Below the pieces are notes generated by a model. It had not been told where the DNA came from, made no database searches, and worked only from the letters and a program-made list of their open reading frames with translations. A DNA stretch of 64,000 nucleotides from Heterobilharzia americana (lineage: Eukaryota; Platyhelminthes; Trematoda; Strigeidida; Schistosomatidae), in NCBI GenBank assembly GCA_944470555.2, contig OX104134.1, positions 11,015,248 to 11,079,247 of the forward strand, read 5' to 3'. Shown piece by piece: positions 23,501-38,500 of this stretch (its first letter is position 1; each line of letters starts with the position of its first letter). A program made the translations under genes and the position numbers.

Positions 23501-26500
23501 AACCTACATGTATCTACGTAAGCACATTGCTTAACAATATTTTGAAATTTCGGCTGCCAGAAAGTAATTGGTATTGCACCATACAAAGATGTCCACAATA
23601 ATTTATCAATCTTAGTGAAAAGCCCAATATAAACGTGTGATACGTTACCAGCATTGGTCGTCTGTAAAAGATAGATAGTGAAAGATAAACTTCATACTTT
23701 AGTGTGGACTGAAAGCAGTAACTCCGGTATGATACGAGAATTTCTTGACAGGTGAGTAGAATAGTGAAAGGTGGGCATGCACTCATGTTAAGTAAATTGC
23801 CACAGCGATAACTATAGATCAAAATTTATTACAAACAAGAATTCTCATGGTTGTTGTTTCAGAGTATTTCCGGTCTATATGCTACCTTTTTCGAATAATT
23901 TACTATGCTTAACGACAAAATCAAGCTCACTCAGCTTGGTGTACGATTAGGATAGCAATATTTGAGAAAGAAACCAATCAAAACTGAAGGCTTTAGCTTT
24001 AGCTTCCATGAAGGTTGCAACTCATGAATAGGCTAGAAATACCACGTGGTTTTTTCAAGTTATAGAATATGAGACTTGCCCACAACAGCTTTTGAGGGGG
24101 AATTACGCATATATTTATTCAATAACCAAATAGGCATTCTCACTTGATGACACCCTTGCAGGTGTTATTAATGTATTTTACATGTCTTCTGATATCTCTA
24201 TTTGTGAATCGTCAGTAAGAAGCACAAACAAATACATAACCTCAATGAAAGGTCTCCCGGGAAAAAAGTCTTCAGTCATTAACTTGCAATTTACTCAAAC
24301 ATTTCCCTCATGCACCAGTACCGAAGCTTACATCCATGCCTGATTATCTCAATCTTCGAAATCATCTTGTCTTATTTCTAAGTTTGCGTCCAATTTTCTT
24401 TTTATCTTACCACCAAATAGCACTAGTTATTTTCTTAATTGTCGCCTCCCCCTAATGTATTGAAGCAAAGATTGTAACATGGACAAAGAGATAGTTATAA
24501 CAGCATATAATGTTTATATCTGCCAGCCTGTGTGAGCAAAACATAACGACAAGAGTAAATTTTGTTTCACATAGACTGATTAAAATATGCTTGTTTAAAC
24601 TATTTCCTCAACCAAAATTGTGAAATAATACTGTCCAGTTTCAAAGCTGTAGAAAAAAAAGCTACGCAAGGCATGAAATGCATGAGAAGACAGGCTGAGA
24701 CAAGTATTCAGATCTCCCACCAACCAAAAACAAACAATTTCCTCAAGATGATTGAAGGTGTCTAAGATGAAAATCAGCATTTGAAGTCAGCAACCTTTGA
24801 GGAAGTTCCAAAGGTTCATATTTTAAAATAAGCTTTTGGATGGTTCGAATATAAAAACGTCATCTTCTCATTCAATGACAGAAATTCATCTTAATATTTT
24901 CAAAGCAATCGTAGTTTGTGAATATTTCAGGAATATAGTCCCAGAAACGTTTATAAGATAAATGAACGACTAAAAGCAGTTGCTTTTATAGTGCACATAG
25001 CTACACTATGATGTAGGCCCCAGGGCGAATTAGTACTGTGAAACGCACGGTATTTTGCAACAATAAAGTGTTTAGCGTAGATGACCAGTAGTCTATACTG
25101 ATGCTAATTCCCAAGATTCTGCTTATCATCAGATTACTCGGAGAATTTGTGTGCTTCCGTTTGTCTTCAGATTATTTGTGTTCATCTTCATATTAAGAGA
25201 TATGAAATACATAACATAGAAGTCACGTACGTCCAACTTGACAATCTTACCACTATCATCATCTACTAGGTTTCTTAAACCCATAGACATTGTTAGCAAC
25301 ACTTTCGAGGGTGAAATAAGTTGCATAAAGAAGTAGTTTTTCCCTTTCTCTGTCTAAACTGGGAGGTCAAGTAAGTGGGCTGGCTATTTGTTATTGTGGT
25401 CATCAATTCGACTCCCTATTCAGAGCTAGTTATCTCAGTCGGTGCTCCAGGAAGTTAACTTTCGGTGTTTGGATTAACCACTAGTGTGGTGGAATAAAGG
25501 TGTATTGCATACTTTAATACCGGCCCACCTGGTTCAAAAAAAAATCACGAGACGTAGGTTATTCCGATATTTTCCCTCAGTTATTTCTCTGTAAAATTAC
25601 TGAAAGCCCGCAGACGCTGAATGATCTCAACAGAAGCCATAGTCATTTAGCTTGAATAAACTGAACTGGCTACCAAAAAATTGATGGGTACAGTCATTAC
25701 TGTGCCAGCTTTCTTAAACGTAAAGTTTTAAGTAGTTTTACATACGTCCCCACCCCTTTCATTCATTAAATCATAAACTCCTTCACTTTGTCTACATACA
25801 TAGTGATTTTACCAGACTATGGTTGTTGATTCAATAATGTACACTGAGTGTTTCACGTGATATATTATCATCACAATAATAAGGTGTTTCGAACTGAATT
25901 CCAGTAATATTTGACTCTGGAACTGCTTTTCACATAGGCTTTATCTAACGACAATCTCTGGACTATATGAATTCAGTGACTGATAGTTATTAATAAAATC
26001 TCACTGTTGTCAAAATACTTTTTTTCTTTGATGAAATAATATAGAACAGGAGGCTAAGTTATCGAAAAGAATATTATCTCTTCATTAAACTGCCTTGTAA
26101 ATTATGAAGTTTAGGCAACCAGGTAGTCCTAGTTAAACTACATTCTGTAATTTTACTGGTGTCTGTATTTATCACAGCCTGAGAAAAAATCAAGATCAAC
26201 GGTTCACAAACAACTGTTGAAGTCATCTCAGTGATAAACAATTACCTATAAAGACTGCACTAGCAACAGTACAATAGGCACTTCTAGCCCGATAATTTAC
26301 TCCATTTTGTGACAGAATCTGAATGGAAAATACTGGAGTCAAAGATTCTAAGTTCTTTCCTTTATAAAATGCTTCAATGAGATATACTTCCATTCCAGAG
26401 AGCTTAAGTAAGTGGACCATAGATTCATACTGTGGGTTCCAAATACCAGTTCTTGTTAGTGTATGCTAGTGTGACTGGAAACCATCTGAAGGCAATGAGC

Positions 26501-29500
26501 AACATCTATTGTTTGAGAAGGGCTTCAACACTAACTCGGTAGATGGAGGAAAGTCCGGTGCAGTAACACGTTAACCATATTACGGTTTTATTTTGTACTG
26601 CGCAACAACCTGTTTTGGGAGGAAAAGTCACAAACAGCTCAAGTAACTTTCCACAATCTCTCTTCATATTTGTGATACAGTGAAAATTTAGTCAACGAGA
26701 ACCTACAAAAAACCAGTTCTAATAATTCATAAGCTAGCAATGAACGTACTTTCTTCAAAGTGTTCATAATGAACTTTTGATGTTCTTCACTTGGGATAGT
26801 TGCTAAAGTCATATTATAACTGCGACATTCATTATCTGCTTCAAAATATGTTGCGGATTGTGAACTAAGACGAATGCAGTAATGCACACTCGATATAGTT
26901 GTGCATACTTCCTTGTAGGTCGGCTCTAAAATTAAATGCGAAATCCAAAATTTTAATGAAAGTAAATTATTTGTAGCAAGACAATTCATCATTGCTTGAT
27001 AATAAATAAATGCAAGATATCAACAATAATATTTATTATTATGAAGAGGCGACAAAGTAGTTGTCATAGCATGTTGTTACCTATTGTGCAACTACAAACA
27101 ACAATCGAAGAGTGTCTATAATCTGGTCCGCCTGATTCTCGGACTCGAACTATAAAAATGTTCCAAGTTCTTTAAATTACTAGAGCATATGTTATCTTTT
27201 GGAACACGGATTTGGATTCAAGCAATAGGAATTCATTGTCAAATAGCAGTATACGAAGAATAATCTTTTATTACCAAGATTATTACTGTCGCAGCAGAAT
27301 AGTCATTCGTTTCAGAGAACAAGATTTATTTTAGTCATTTTGAGTATTCTAGGTTGAAGTCCGATTAACAGATACCAGCTGATTGCAACTGGTATAATGG
27401 TGACGGGTAAAAGACTTCGCGGCAATCTAAGAGGCAAAGAAATAGTGTAGGACCTGGAACAACTGTGTGTGTACAGTAACGAGAAGTCAGTAAGAGTAAT
27501 AGCGACAAGATAAAATAACATTTATGCCACAATAACTGATTTTCGACCACATCACCTTATAACTTCAACCAACAGTTTCAATTGGTAATGATGAAATTTT
27601 AAATTCTAGGCATAATTCGCACTTGGCGAGACTAATTACGGAGACATTTTTAAAAATCATAACCTCAATAAAACAGACATAATCACATGCTCCGCTATCA
27701 TGCTTAAGCTTCCGCTGGATTTTGCATTCGATTTTCAATCAATGTATTATGGGTTTCAATAGGAATCATCACAAACGGCCTACCAAGAGATTAGATCACT
27801 AGCCTTCACATTAATACGTGTGTCTTACTAAGTAGTACACCAAATAGTAGGGCGGCTGCCAAGTTTCACTGCAATTTATTTATGATTCTTCAGTAAGGAA
27901 TAAGTTAGTTTTTCCACCTCGTGTTATTCATAAGCTATTCCATAAAGAATATTTCGAGCGATCACAGTATTGCTCATCTGAATCAAGTAAGAAACTATTG
28001 TGAATTGATTGAATGATCTAATCAAATATTTAATGAAGACTATATTAGATGCAACAACAGACTGCTAATTAGTTGGCTGAAATCGACAGGGAGCCTTGAT
28101 CTCATGGTTTGCGCGTGTTGGTAGTCATCAGCACGGTGCATCTGCAACCCCGAAAAAAATGATGTCCGGTTTAAGGTTTGAACCCGCGTCACCCAACGTT
28201 GCAATCAGCGATTTTACTACTAAGATATTCGTGCCGCCACTAGTCTCATGTAAGACTGTAAGACTAGTTTAAACAGTAGACTTGTTTTTGAAAACAGTGG
28301 TCATCGTACTGACTACGATAAAAGAGCGAAATATCTATACCTAAATCAATCTATCTATCTATCTATCATCAGTACAAACTCCAGACGTTTGTGCTGATGA
28401 TCTTGTATATAATGACAACGAAAGCTCTACGATTAAACCATCCGGCTCAGAGAACACAACACTATCAAGATTCTGATACTTCTACCTAGCCTTCTTTTTG
28501 TAAATATTTCACACGTTCTTACATGAACTTACCAGAATACAAATTCAGGACAATGTGACAACGGCAGATGATGATGTCCAAAAAATATGAGCAAGATGAC
28601 CAGGAAATCGGTATGGCAACATTGTATGATGGAAGACGTACTGATCCATGTTCTGAACATACGTACAGTAGGCAATGAGTCACGTCTATCGTGTGAGGGC
28701 TAGTAATACTACCTGGCTTTCCAACCTCCGTAGGTGGAGCGGGGTTCATGACCCATGACCCACTGGCTGGATCTCAACTCCTGAAACCACTGAACCACAG
28801 CTGCACTACATATGACGGATAACTATGGTTATAAATCCATCTGACAATATCAGTGAGGCATAAAATGATAACGAAATGAAGAAATAACTCTCGGGCGATT
28901 TTCATTTGTGGCAATAATTATCCCTGATTGTTCAAGTTGATGTGGCACACACCTTGAATGGACAATCCAAATCTCACCGGTTTACAGTTTGCACATCAAT
29001 TGCTTAACTTGTGCGGCAGGTCAAATAACATTCATCGGAAAAAACGAATTAAATAAGGGTGGGAAATACATACCTCTGGTCTCCAAATCAGTGATTAAGT
29101 TGAAACGAGTTCATGATGCCATCCCTAAATGAATTTGTGAAATTCAATCCTAAGGATCCTGAAACTATAATGTTAATAAATGGAGATATACAGTATTCGT
29201 CTCATTTTAACCGTGGTTCAATTACAGTGATTTTTTTCATAAAAACTAAAAGTGAAAAGTAGCTAAATAGCTTCAAGAAATAATAAATTATCGAAAAGCG
29301 ACGTCAAAGATGAAAATAAAAAGCACCTACTTACTTGAAATATGATTATGTGTTGGTTCAAACGACGTAGCATTTTTAATGATATTTGACAGAGATATAA
29401 ATGACGTGAATCACAACTCACATCATTCCAATCATGTGTATGGCCAAGTGATATAAAACAACTTTCAATAGCTCCGTCTGAAAAGTGTCTACTAGGTTCA

Positions 29501-32500
29501 CCAGGAGCGAACGATAAATAGTCTATGGGACTTTCATCGGTCCAATATAGACTAGATTTATTTACGAAAACTGACCTGTTATTCATCAATTCATCTGTAA
29601 AATCAATTGGAAAACACATTCAGCTGTTTATTCTTGACAAATGTATCATAACGTAACACTACTAGATAAGCAGCACACACAATAGCTATCCACAAAATGA
29701 TCGTGATTCCAGTCCAGCATGAGAAAGACAAGACGCTCAAAACTCTCATCTCACTCGAGTGCAGGTGCACCCAACCAACGAGTTCTGAATAGAACGAAAC
29801 GCGCGTCCTGAATTCCACTGCTAGCCACAACTAAGTCAATCATAACAATAAATATTCAGCCAATATCGAGGTATCCCTTACAGGAGCCCATATGCCAACA
29901 ATGGTCGATCACTTCGATCCGGTATAACAACGGAGAATTACAAGTATCAAATAAGTAGTAATAACCGCATTTTAACAGTTGGTTGAAAAACGCCAAGGAA
30001 CTGATAGACAATGTGTCCACGTAAACTCATTGTCTTCAGAAATTGAAGGCTCAAGTGAACTCATATTTTTCCTACTGAAATATGAACGAATGTTTGTAAT
30101 ATACGATAACGGAAAGAAATGGGATCATAGAAAGGCATTTCACACTACCGTTTCAGTTTATTGAACATGTTTATGTAAAACGCACGCTCATCAATTCAAC
30201 CACACATTGGACACAACAATAGAATAGTTTTGTAGGTGAACAACTTACGACTGACTCGTAGACCTATCCAAATATCTGTCACGCCAAATAAATTACCAAT
30301 GAAAGTTTGCTCATTTGGGCTGTGAATAGAGGCTAAATGGGCCTTGCCATGAACTCCGACATCATCAGAGTTTAAACAGTCCTTTTCAGCTGACGACCAG
30401 GTAAGAGGCGTGGAACGGATTGGTGATAAACACTTATGACCATATTGAATCCACTGTTTAGGACATGACGATAAGGAACCAGCAACGTCTTCCAGAAAGT
30501 GAGGCTTATGATTAGCTTAGTAAATAAATTAGAGAACACACAATAACAATAATGATTTTTTAAAATGATTTTTATACTTATACCAGTTTTGGTTACTTGA
30601 AAGTCAAATAACTAAAAAAGAGAAAACGACGATACACTGTAATTCAATTTTGTGATAAAACTTAGTTGCAGTTTTGGCAAACAAAAAAGATGAGCAAACA
30701 ACTAGTGAACTAAACAAAATTGAGTACTGACATAAATACGAACTGATAACTTCATCTGGCACAATCCATAAAGACGAAAATGGTCTTGAGTCAGACACCT
30801 ACACGTCATATCATGAGATATGAATATTAATTCTTTTATTCCGTTAGAAAGAAATAAGTGCAACTTGTTAAGCATACATATGACTACGTGAACCACCAAA
30901 TCGCATACATATGTAAGGCATTATGACAAAATGGTCGACAGTACGGAGTGCAGCATGAGGGTGTGAACTCACTTTTTGCAGTCGAAAGCTTAGATTATCC
31001 GAATACGACTAAAACTTTCATTTACAATGAACGGTTCATTAGTATACAAGTAGTTAAAAAGAGAGTTGTTAATGTCCACCTTTACTCCATCCTACATCAC
31101 TAGACTAGAAGACGATGGAAACCAATTCTATATGATTGATCATCCTACAAATTAACAGGTGCAAAACGCATGCTAAATATACTCAGATTTTTACTGTTAA
31201 TAAACGCTGCGTTTTGTCAAGGTTGTCATCTAGTACATATATATTGTCTGCGCACTCCAAGTCAACTAGGTGTCACCCTAGGAATAAGTCAAATTCTGTT
31301 AAGTCAGAGATAGTTTAAGTCATATCCACTATCATTTCTATAACAATGTTAAACGGGAACGGTGACAGTGAACACCCAAAGCAGGTGCCACTAGTTGTCG
31401 TTACTTCAAACGACGAATTTTCATAATCCCTCATACAGCTAAGTCAACTGGGATAGAAAAAGTTAACTGGCATTTATACTCGTTTGGTATTTCCCTCATC
31501 GCCGGACACTGCCGCAAAAGTTAAGTCGATGAAGTTAAATACAGCCTTCAGATCAAGAGATATGGCAAGTGTCGGGTGCCAGTGAGCATGCCTGTATTCC
31601 GAAAGATGGAGAATGGTTATGTGATGTATCCATCCTTCTACCACCCCTCGGTCTCTAATGGCCTGCTATGCGGTCAAAACTTCTACCAGGAAAGTCCTAT
31701 TCACTAACTTCAAATGGCGGGGTGCTTCAACAAAAAGTGAAAGGGCGAAAGTGAATGTCTGGCGCTTATAACCGGATTCGGGGATACTGAAGGCTCACCT
31801 AAAGGAGTTGGAAAACCCTGATTTCAAACTAGTAGTGCGCATTGGCTCCAGATTTCAGAATTAACGAATGGCCCATGAACTTATTTCGGTCACCAGGAAA
31901 CATGGGAATGCAGCTCCTGATGTTGCTCCATTACCTTGAGGATTCGACTTTAAGTTGAAGACTCGGGTAGTGGTCCCCTAAGGCAACAACCTGCTTCCGT
32001 TTTGGCACCCAGATAGCATTCCAGCCATAACACAAAATGTTAATTTATAGTATAAAATGAAGAGTTTGAAGCAATTAACCAACTTCCTTGTGAACACTCA
32101 AGCTATCCGCACTATGAACCTATTAAAAGATGACTTAATTTGTTGCCATTATGTTGCTTTTTTATGTTTTTACACAAGAGCTGTATTTTTACCACTCAGT
32201 GAAGTCATCTAGAAACACCAGCTTCTGTGACATGTGTTACGCATGTCGTACAAACGGTTTCCATACCTTTTATTGTTCGCTACACCTGGGACTGGATGGA
32301 ACAAGCGAAGTGGTCAGTGTATGACGTAGTGCCATGAGATGAAGGATAGTTGTATCGGGCTGGCATTTGTTCGTGCATCATGAATCCTTAGAGAGAGTCT
32401 CAAAATCATGCAACTCAGTAGTTTGAGGCGTTATGAAATATGATACACAATCGAAATTAGTGTCAGTCGTGATGTAGATTCCTTCTATCTTCTGCTGCTG

Positions 32501-35500
32501 AAAAGGAATGAATGTTTCGTTTTGAATGTATCTTACTGAACTTCCCTTCAAATCATTCCATTCTTATTGTATTTTACTTCTATCCACTTCCCTTCGCTTT
32601 ATATCTTCAAAATAGTGTTATACTTTGTGTGGCGCATTTCTCGGTGCTCTTGTTATACCATGTTTATGTTCTCATATGGATAATAATAACGATAATCGAC
32701 CCCTGTCCAGATGTGAAATCTGTCTGATTTTCTCGAATTTGCTGTTCATGAGCTCAAGTTAAAAGTTGGGTAACTCTATGGGCCTAAGAATGTTAGAGAG
32801 GATCTCAATCAAACTACTTCCGCTATGGTTGTCGCATGAAATTTTTGCACCCGTCTAATAAACTGGAATGTTCAGCAAACTACATTCTGATCCACACATA
32901 CTACCTAGCAACACAGTTACTCCAATCAGTTATTTCCCACATTCATCCATAAGAACTCCTGGCAAAGTGTTGGGTCCTTAGGCTTTGCACTGTTTCACAT
33001 TTGCAAGTTTTTTTCGAAGATTAAGGTCCACTTTCAATTCAATAATAGAAAATAACTATGATGCTAATGTGAGTATACAGCTTAGGATTCTCCTTTACTT
33101 TATAACCGTGAAAGATGATCGCTCAATAAAGTCTTATGGCCAAGAATGGATATAGCTCATTCATCTCTTTACAACATCAAAATAAAGCTAATTAGAAATG
33201 AGGTGAAGTAAAAAAAATTACGGTTTTCAAGGAGAATGAACATGTGCTTTTGTACTTCAAATCTCTTCGTTAGAAATATTCATAAATTAAAATAAGCAGT
33301 CTTTCTGATGCCGACTAACGCTGAGACAATTCGATATCCAGTATATATAACACACTACTTATTAACCATTAGCATCTATCCCATAAAACAAAGCATTCTT
33401 ATGAATCACTTTACACAACTAAAATTCTTACAAATTGTGCAGTATGCAATAAATACGTAGTTTTGCCATATACAAACAAGAGAAATGTCATTCTCCTCAT
33501 GAACAGGTGCTTCATTATCGCCTCCATACAGCAACATACAACGTCAAGATTTAACCCGATATTGTCACTCAAATTCTTTTCGGATTTATTCAATTACGAA
33601 TACCAAACGACAAAAAATTAAGAAAAGGTTTAAGAATATAAAGTAACACTTCTGAGTCATTTACTCACTGAATGAATCCTTCTGTTAAGAAAATCAACTA
33701 GTTCATTACGTTCTCATGATAATCGTAGAGACTGAATCATCAGTAAGATGGGACCATAAGCTTTGAGTAGTAAGAGAATGCGCCTTATGTAGAGGGCATA
33801 TTATTTTCTCTAGACTTAAAAATAGACTCAGTGGTTTTTCAATTATTGTCATGGCCCTTGTTGAAAAAGCTTACAGTCAAGTGGTTCTCAAGTTACAACA
33901 CTCGGCCAATTGGCCGATGTGTTGGGAACGATATGATAGTGACCTATTTCTGCTGAAAGTTATGATTCAACAACGAAAATGAACTCATTACTAAACAAGC
34001 CAAAAGACTAACGACTACCTTCTGTCAACTTGTGAAGGCCATTTACCAGGGCCGCTGTTGATCAGTTAATCTTATTTTTAACCGGGTATTTACGTTACTT
34101 AACTTAATGCCAACCTTTAATTAAAATATTGTTTTTTAAGGTAGTATTTATCACGAACTGACATCAATTAGACAGTCAATGAAAACCTGTGAGCACTGCA
34201 CAGGTGTTTCGTCCTACGATGGGACTTCTCATCAGTGCATGCCCGCAGCTCTGTCAAGAATGAAACCCAGAAACTTCTGGTATCGCAGCGAACGCGTTAG
34301 CCATTTAGCTACCGGGCCAGAGTTCAATGGTCCACAGTCTCCTATATTTCTATCGATTCGTGATGTAGCTCGACTGCATAGTGCTCACTAATGAGATGCT
34401 CTGAGAAAGACATCCCGAAGTCCTAAAGAGAAGCCACAAACTGTGGGATCAACTGGTCGGAAGTGAAGTAAATCCCAAATGAAGACCTAGGTGGATAGTT
34501 GCACTGCATTGTGAATCGGCAGAAGCAGGAGACTTTGGGCCATTGAAATTTGAATCAGTAGCTGAATGGTTAGCGCATTCACCGCGAGACTTGAATTTTC
34601 TGAGTTCCACCCCTTGGAGGGGTCGTGAGCGTGCACTAGTGAGGGTCCCTTCCTAGAAGAAAACAGCTGCTCAGTGCTCCGAGGTTTTTAATGTTTCCAC
34701 GAGTGGTGCCAGTCTGTGATTAATACTACCTCAAGAATAAAATCACCATAAAAAAACCAACCTACAATATTATTCTCAATACCATTTCGGTGAGTGAAAA
34801 TTAACAAACTATACCTACATACTCATAAACTATTGGTAAAACTTGTGCTCACCAAAAAAAAGATCTCAGTACATGAGACTACTCATTCATAGTCACTTAA
34901 ACAGATAACAATCCAGTCAAAAGTTATTGGTCGTGCAAATTATTCACTAGAGTCAAAGGTAGGATCAAATTATTTAATTGTTGTTGTTTTTTATTCAGAG
35001 AATTGTGCCTCAATATCTGTCGTGTAATCATTTACCTGAGTAATATTTCTGATAAGTAAACATAGAGATACACATAAACGAACATCCTTCTTATTGAATT
35101 TTACAAAACAAACGGCAATTACACAGAAATTAACTCGTTCGCTAGAATTCAATGTCACCACAATTACTAAATCACTATCATCATGATTACAGCATAATAG
35201 ACATTTGTAATTGGGTGCTTATTGTCATTATTATTATTATTATTATTATCATGATGCACAGATGTATATCACTCAAAAGCCAAGAAGAGAAGAATCTTGA
35301 CACATTTGTTTTTTCACAAATACTGGGTGATGATCGAAGGTGAGATGAATTTCTGGACCTCAGCCGGATTCCAACTAGTGACCACCGGGTCTTGTCTTTA
35401 ACTGATTCATACATATCAAGGTTAGATTGAAAATGACATCATATCCGTCTAGTGACGTAACCTTATTTTACTTACTGCCACCTTTGGTGTAACAAATTAA

Positions 35501-38500
35501 AGAAATGATCATTTGAATACACACTGTCTAACCGTTTCAATAAGCATGAACTGCGATAGAATATAAATGATTGATGAGTCTGCATATTCTTAATTTCTAT
35601 ACCCCTTTATATTCTTGCTTCCTGTAGCTATAACACACGATGCACTGCTAAATGTTTAAGAGATGACCCCGTTGTTCTGCATACTACAAACCAGAAATGA
35701 CTTATTTTTATGAACTGCTAGAATAACTTCATAATATATTATGGAAACACTGAGTACTATGCTCGCTCAAAAATAAGATATCGTTGGTGTGGAATCAAGC
35801 ATCTTTAATCAGGTCAAACTTAAGCTAATTAACGTAAGTTACTAACTTTAACACGACAACTACGAACATATTCCAAAACGAAGTAACGCACAGTTTCTAT
35901 TGTGTGGAGTAGTGATATTAGCTGGCTGTTTCAACCTCTGTAGTTGGAGCACACTTCGTTCCCACAACGCACTGGTCTAAAGTAGAGAGTCACAACTCTA
36001 ATCTTTACTTCACAGTGGATAGGGAAGGTCTTAAGACCAATCTTCTTCCATCCTCTCGACTTCCACAATTGATTTCCTAATTTTCAGCTCGGCCAATTGA
36101 TATGCATTTATACTAGGTCTTTTGTTGTTTATGTGTGTCTATTTTTCTATCTCTACATACACCCGTCCAAGTAAAGTTTACCAAGTTGTCGAACTACCAA
36201 CTCTGAACTTTTGTGAATTTCTCTTCCAAAATAATGTTAGACAGTTTATGAGAGCAATTATACTGTACACAAAACAAATAATAAGCTTTAAAAAGTGTAA
36301 CCAAAATCACCTGAGTTAGTTGTCTACATTACCTATGACTGCTACTTACCATTATGAGTAAGAGTGAAAACTGTTACTTGGTAACTACAAACAGGCTTAT
36401 GTACTCAAATGTTAACTGCGACAATTGAGCATGTGTAACAATAATGCTCCAAATTTGCATGCTGAACACGTTTTAACTTGTAATCATGTCTAAATCGGGA
36501 AACTTCAAGTAAACTAAAATAAATGACTTGTGTTTAGTCAACAGAGCATGAAGCCTAGAGAAACATAAAGCCTATAGGATAAACTTATCATTATTGTAAT
36601 GACTATTATTATTCCACCTTGTTTGTCTGTGACTCGTACTGAAGGAAAAAACAGTATGAACGATTTCTCCCAATTCCATACGTTAGTATTATTGTTTTGT
36701 AAATCAAAAGCATTGCTTAACCCAGCCAGTTAACTTTTCAAAAGACACTAACCAGTGGCTTAAAGAGTAAAGGATTTAGCAATGAATGAACCAGGAGAGC
36801 AAACCATAAATCAAGTTACGGATCATTGCAAATCAGTAAGTATATCTATCAATTTTGTAACCTTGAATTGTCCAATTATTGTAGGCGATCAAAAATAAAG
36901 ACTTACGCAAAGAATAACCACATACTGACGGCAACTTGAGGGAACAATTCAGCACATCCACAGCCACACTATCACGATTAATAGATATACACAGACGATT
37001 TTCTTGAGCTACAAATAAATCCATCATTCGTATGTGGGGCAAATTATAAAAATTGTGTACCATAGCATCATAAAATGAATCGTTATTCTCTGTCCTGTAG
37101 TACAACTAGAGATGAGAAGGAAAAAAACAAGGCAATCAACTAGTTTCAAGCATACAGCTCAGAAAGCATGTGCAGGTTCATGTATTAGGCTGTAATCCAT
37201 ATCAAAAGCTGAGCAGGTGACGAGAAGGATTCCTACCTATGAAATAAACGTGAAAATCAAGTGTACCAGAATTACTACACCACCTGAACAACTACTTAAA
37301 GAAACACCTGAAGACGACTTTTCTATTAATTACAGATTCCGATAATAGGTTATCAATAGTAACTTTACTCCTCAAGTTAACCATATAACTGCATTGCCTA
37401 TAGCAAAATGAAAGGAATAGGCTAGAAAGTATGAATCAGTGGTTCAATCAACTACTTAGACTATTGAACCATAAGTCCCAGAATTGTGTGGGAAATATAT
37501 TGCGAATAAAGTATTTATCGGTATGGAGACAACATACTTATGATTCTAAAGAGCCTGTAGGAAAAGTAAAACAGATCTTCAGTCCTAGAAAAAGTAAAAA
37601 CGACTCGATTTGCAGCACATGATAAATTCATCGTACTTCGTTGCATGCTGTTCAACTGCCTGCAAGCTATAAAAAAAGATTAAGTGAATATTAACGCATT
37701 CAAACAATTGAGTAAAACAAGGTATCCATCACGGATCGACAATTAATTGATGGAGAAGTAAAGTAGAAGATCAAAATAGGTGAAAGGAGTTTTATAAATA
37801 ATTGAAGTAATAGTTTAGGAATATCAATAATTATTGGGTGTGATGAGTAAAATTATTGTCAATAGTAACAAAGGAAATGAATAATTCGGAGAAGACTGAG
37901 ATGATAAGGTATTTACTGAACACACAACATGAAGTGAGAGCAACAGATGTATTCCGGAAATCGAATGCACAAACAACACGACTCAAGCTAGCAGGTGATC
38001 ATAGTAGTTAGAAGATCGAAAAGTAACCATTTTATTCACTAAGATTCAATGGTTAAAATTCAACTGCTTCTATTACGTAACTAATAAAATATGACATATC
38101 AACCCGTTTGATTAGTTCTGTTACTTACTTTTTGTTCTCCTTAAGTCTAACTATAACTTATCAAGCTCACCATAGCTTGTCTTCCTTTCCTACTACCGAT
38201 ATTACCTTTTTTCACCGTACTGCATAATTATGTATACTCCAGGGCTATCACACTATAATTAGTTATAAAGCTATTTTCAACTATTTTAATCTTTTCCTTT
38301 GCTTTTCGAAGGGTTAATCATCAATCCATGATGGACACCTTACTTTCTCAATCGTCAGATACAATAATATTCAATAGTATTTAAAAATTTGACCTTTTCT
38401 TTACGCTGTACGCAGCCGAATAGAATGCATCGAAATATGATGAATTTATCGTTCTTACTTTGTTTGAGTTCGTTAGGGGAGATAACTGCACTCAATCTTA

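Noticed and set aside
24134..24160. C-x7-C pattern as the missing end of CTLD-E
   Set aside because: The seven-codon spacer contains a TGA stop.
24666..24692. C-x7-C pattern as the missing end of CTLD-E
   Set aside because: No Trp before it and a TGA a few codons upstream; no matching acceptor.
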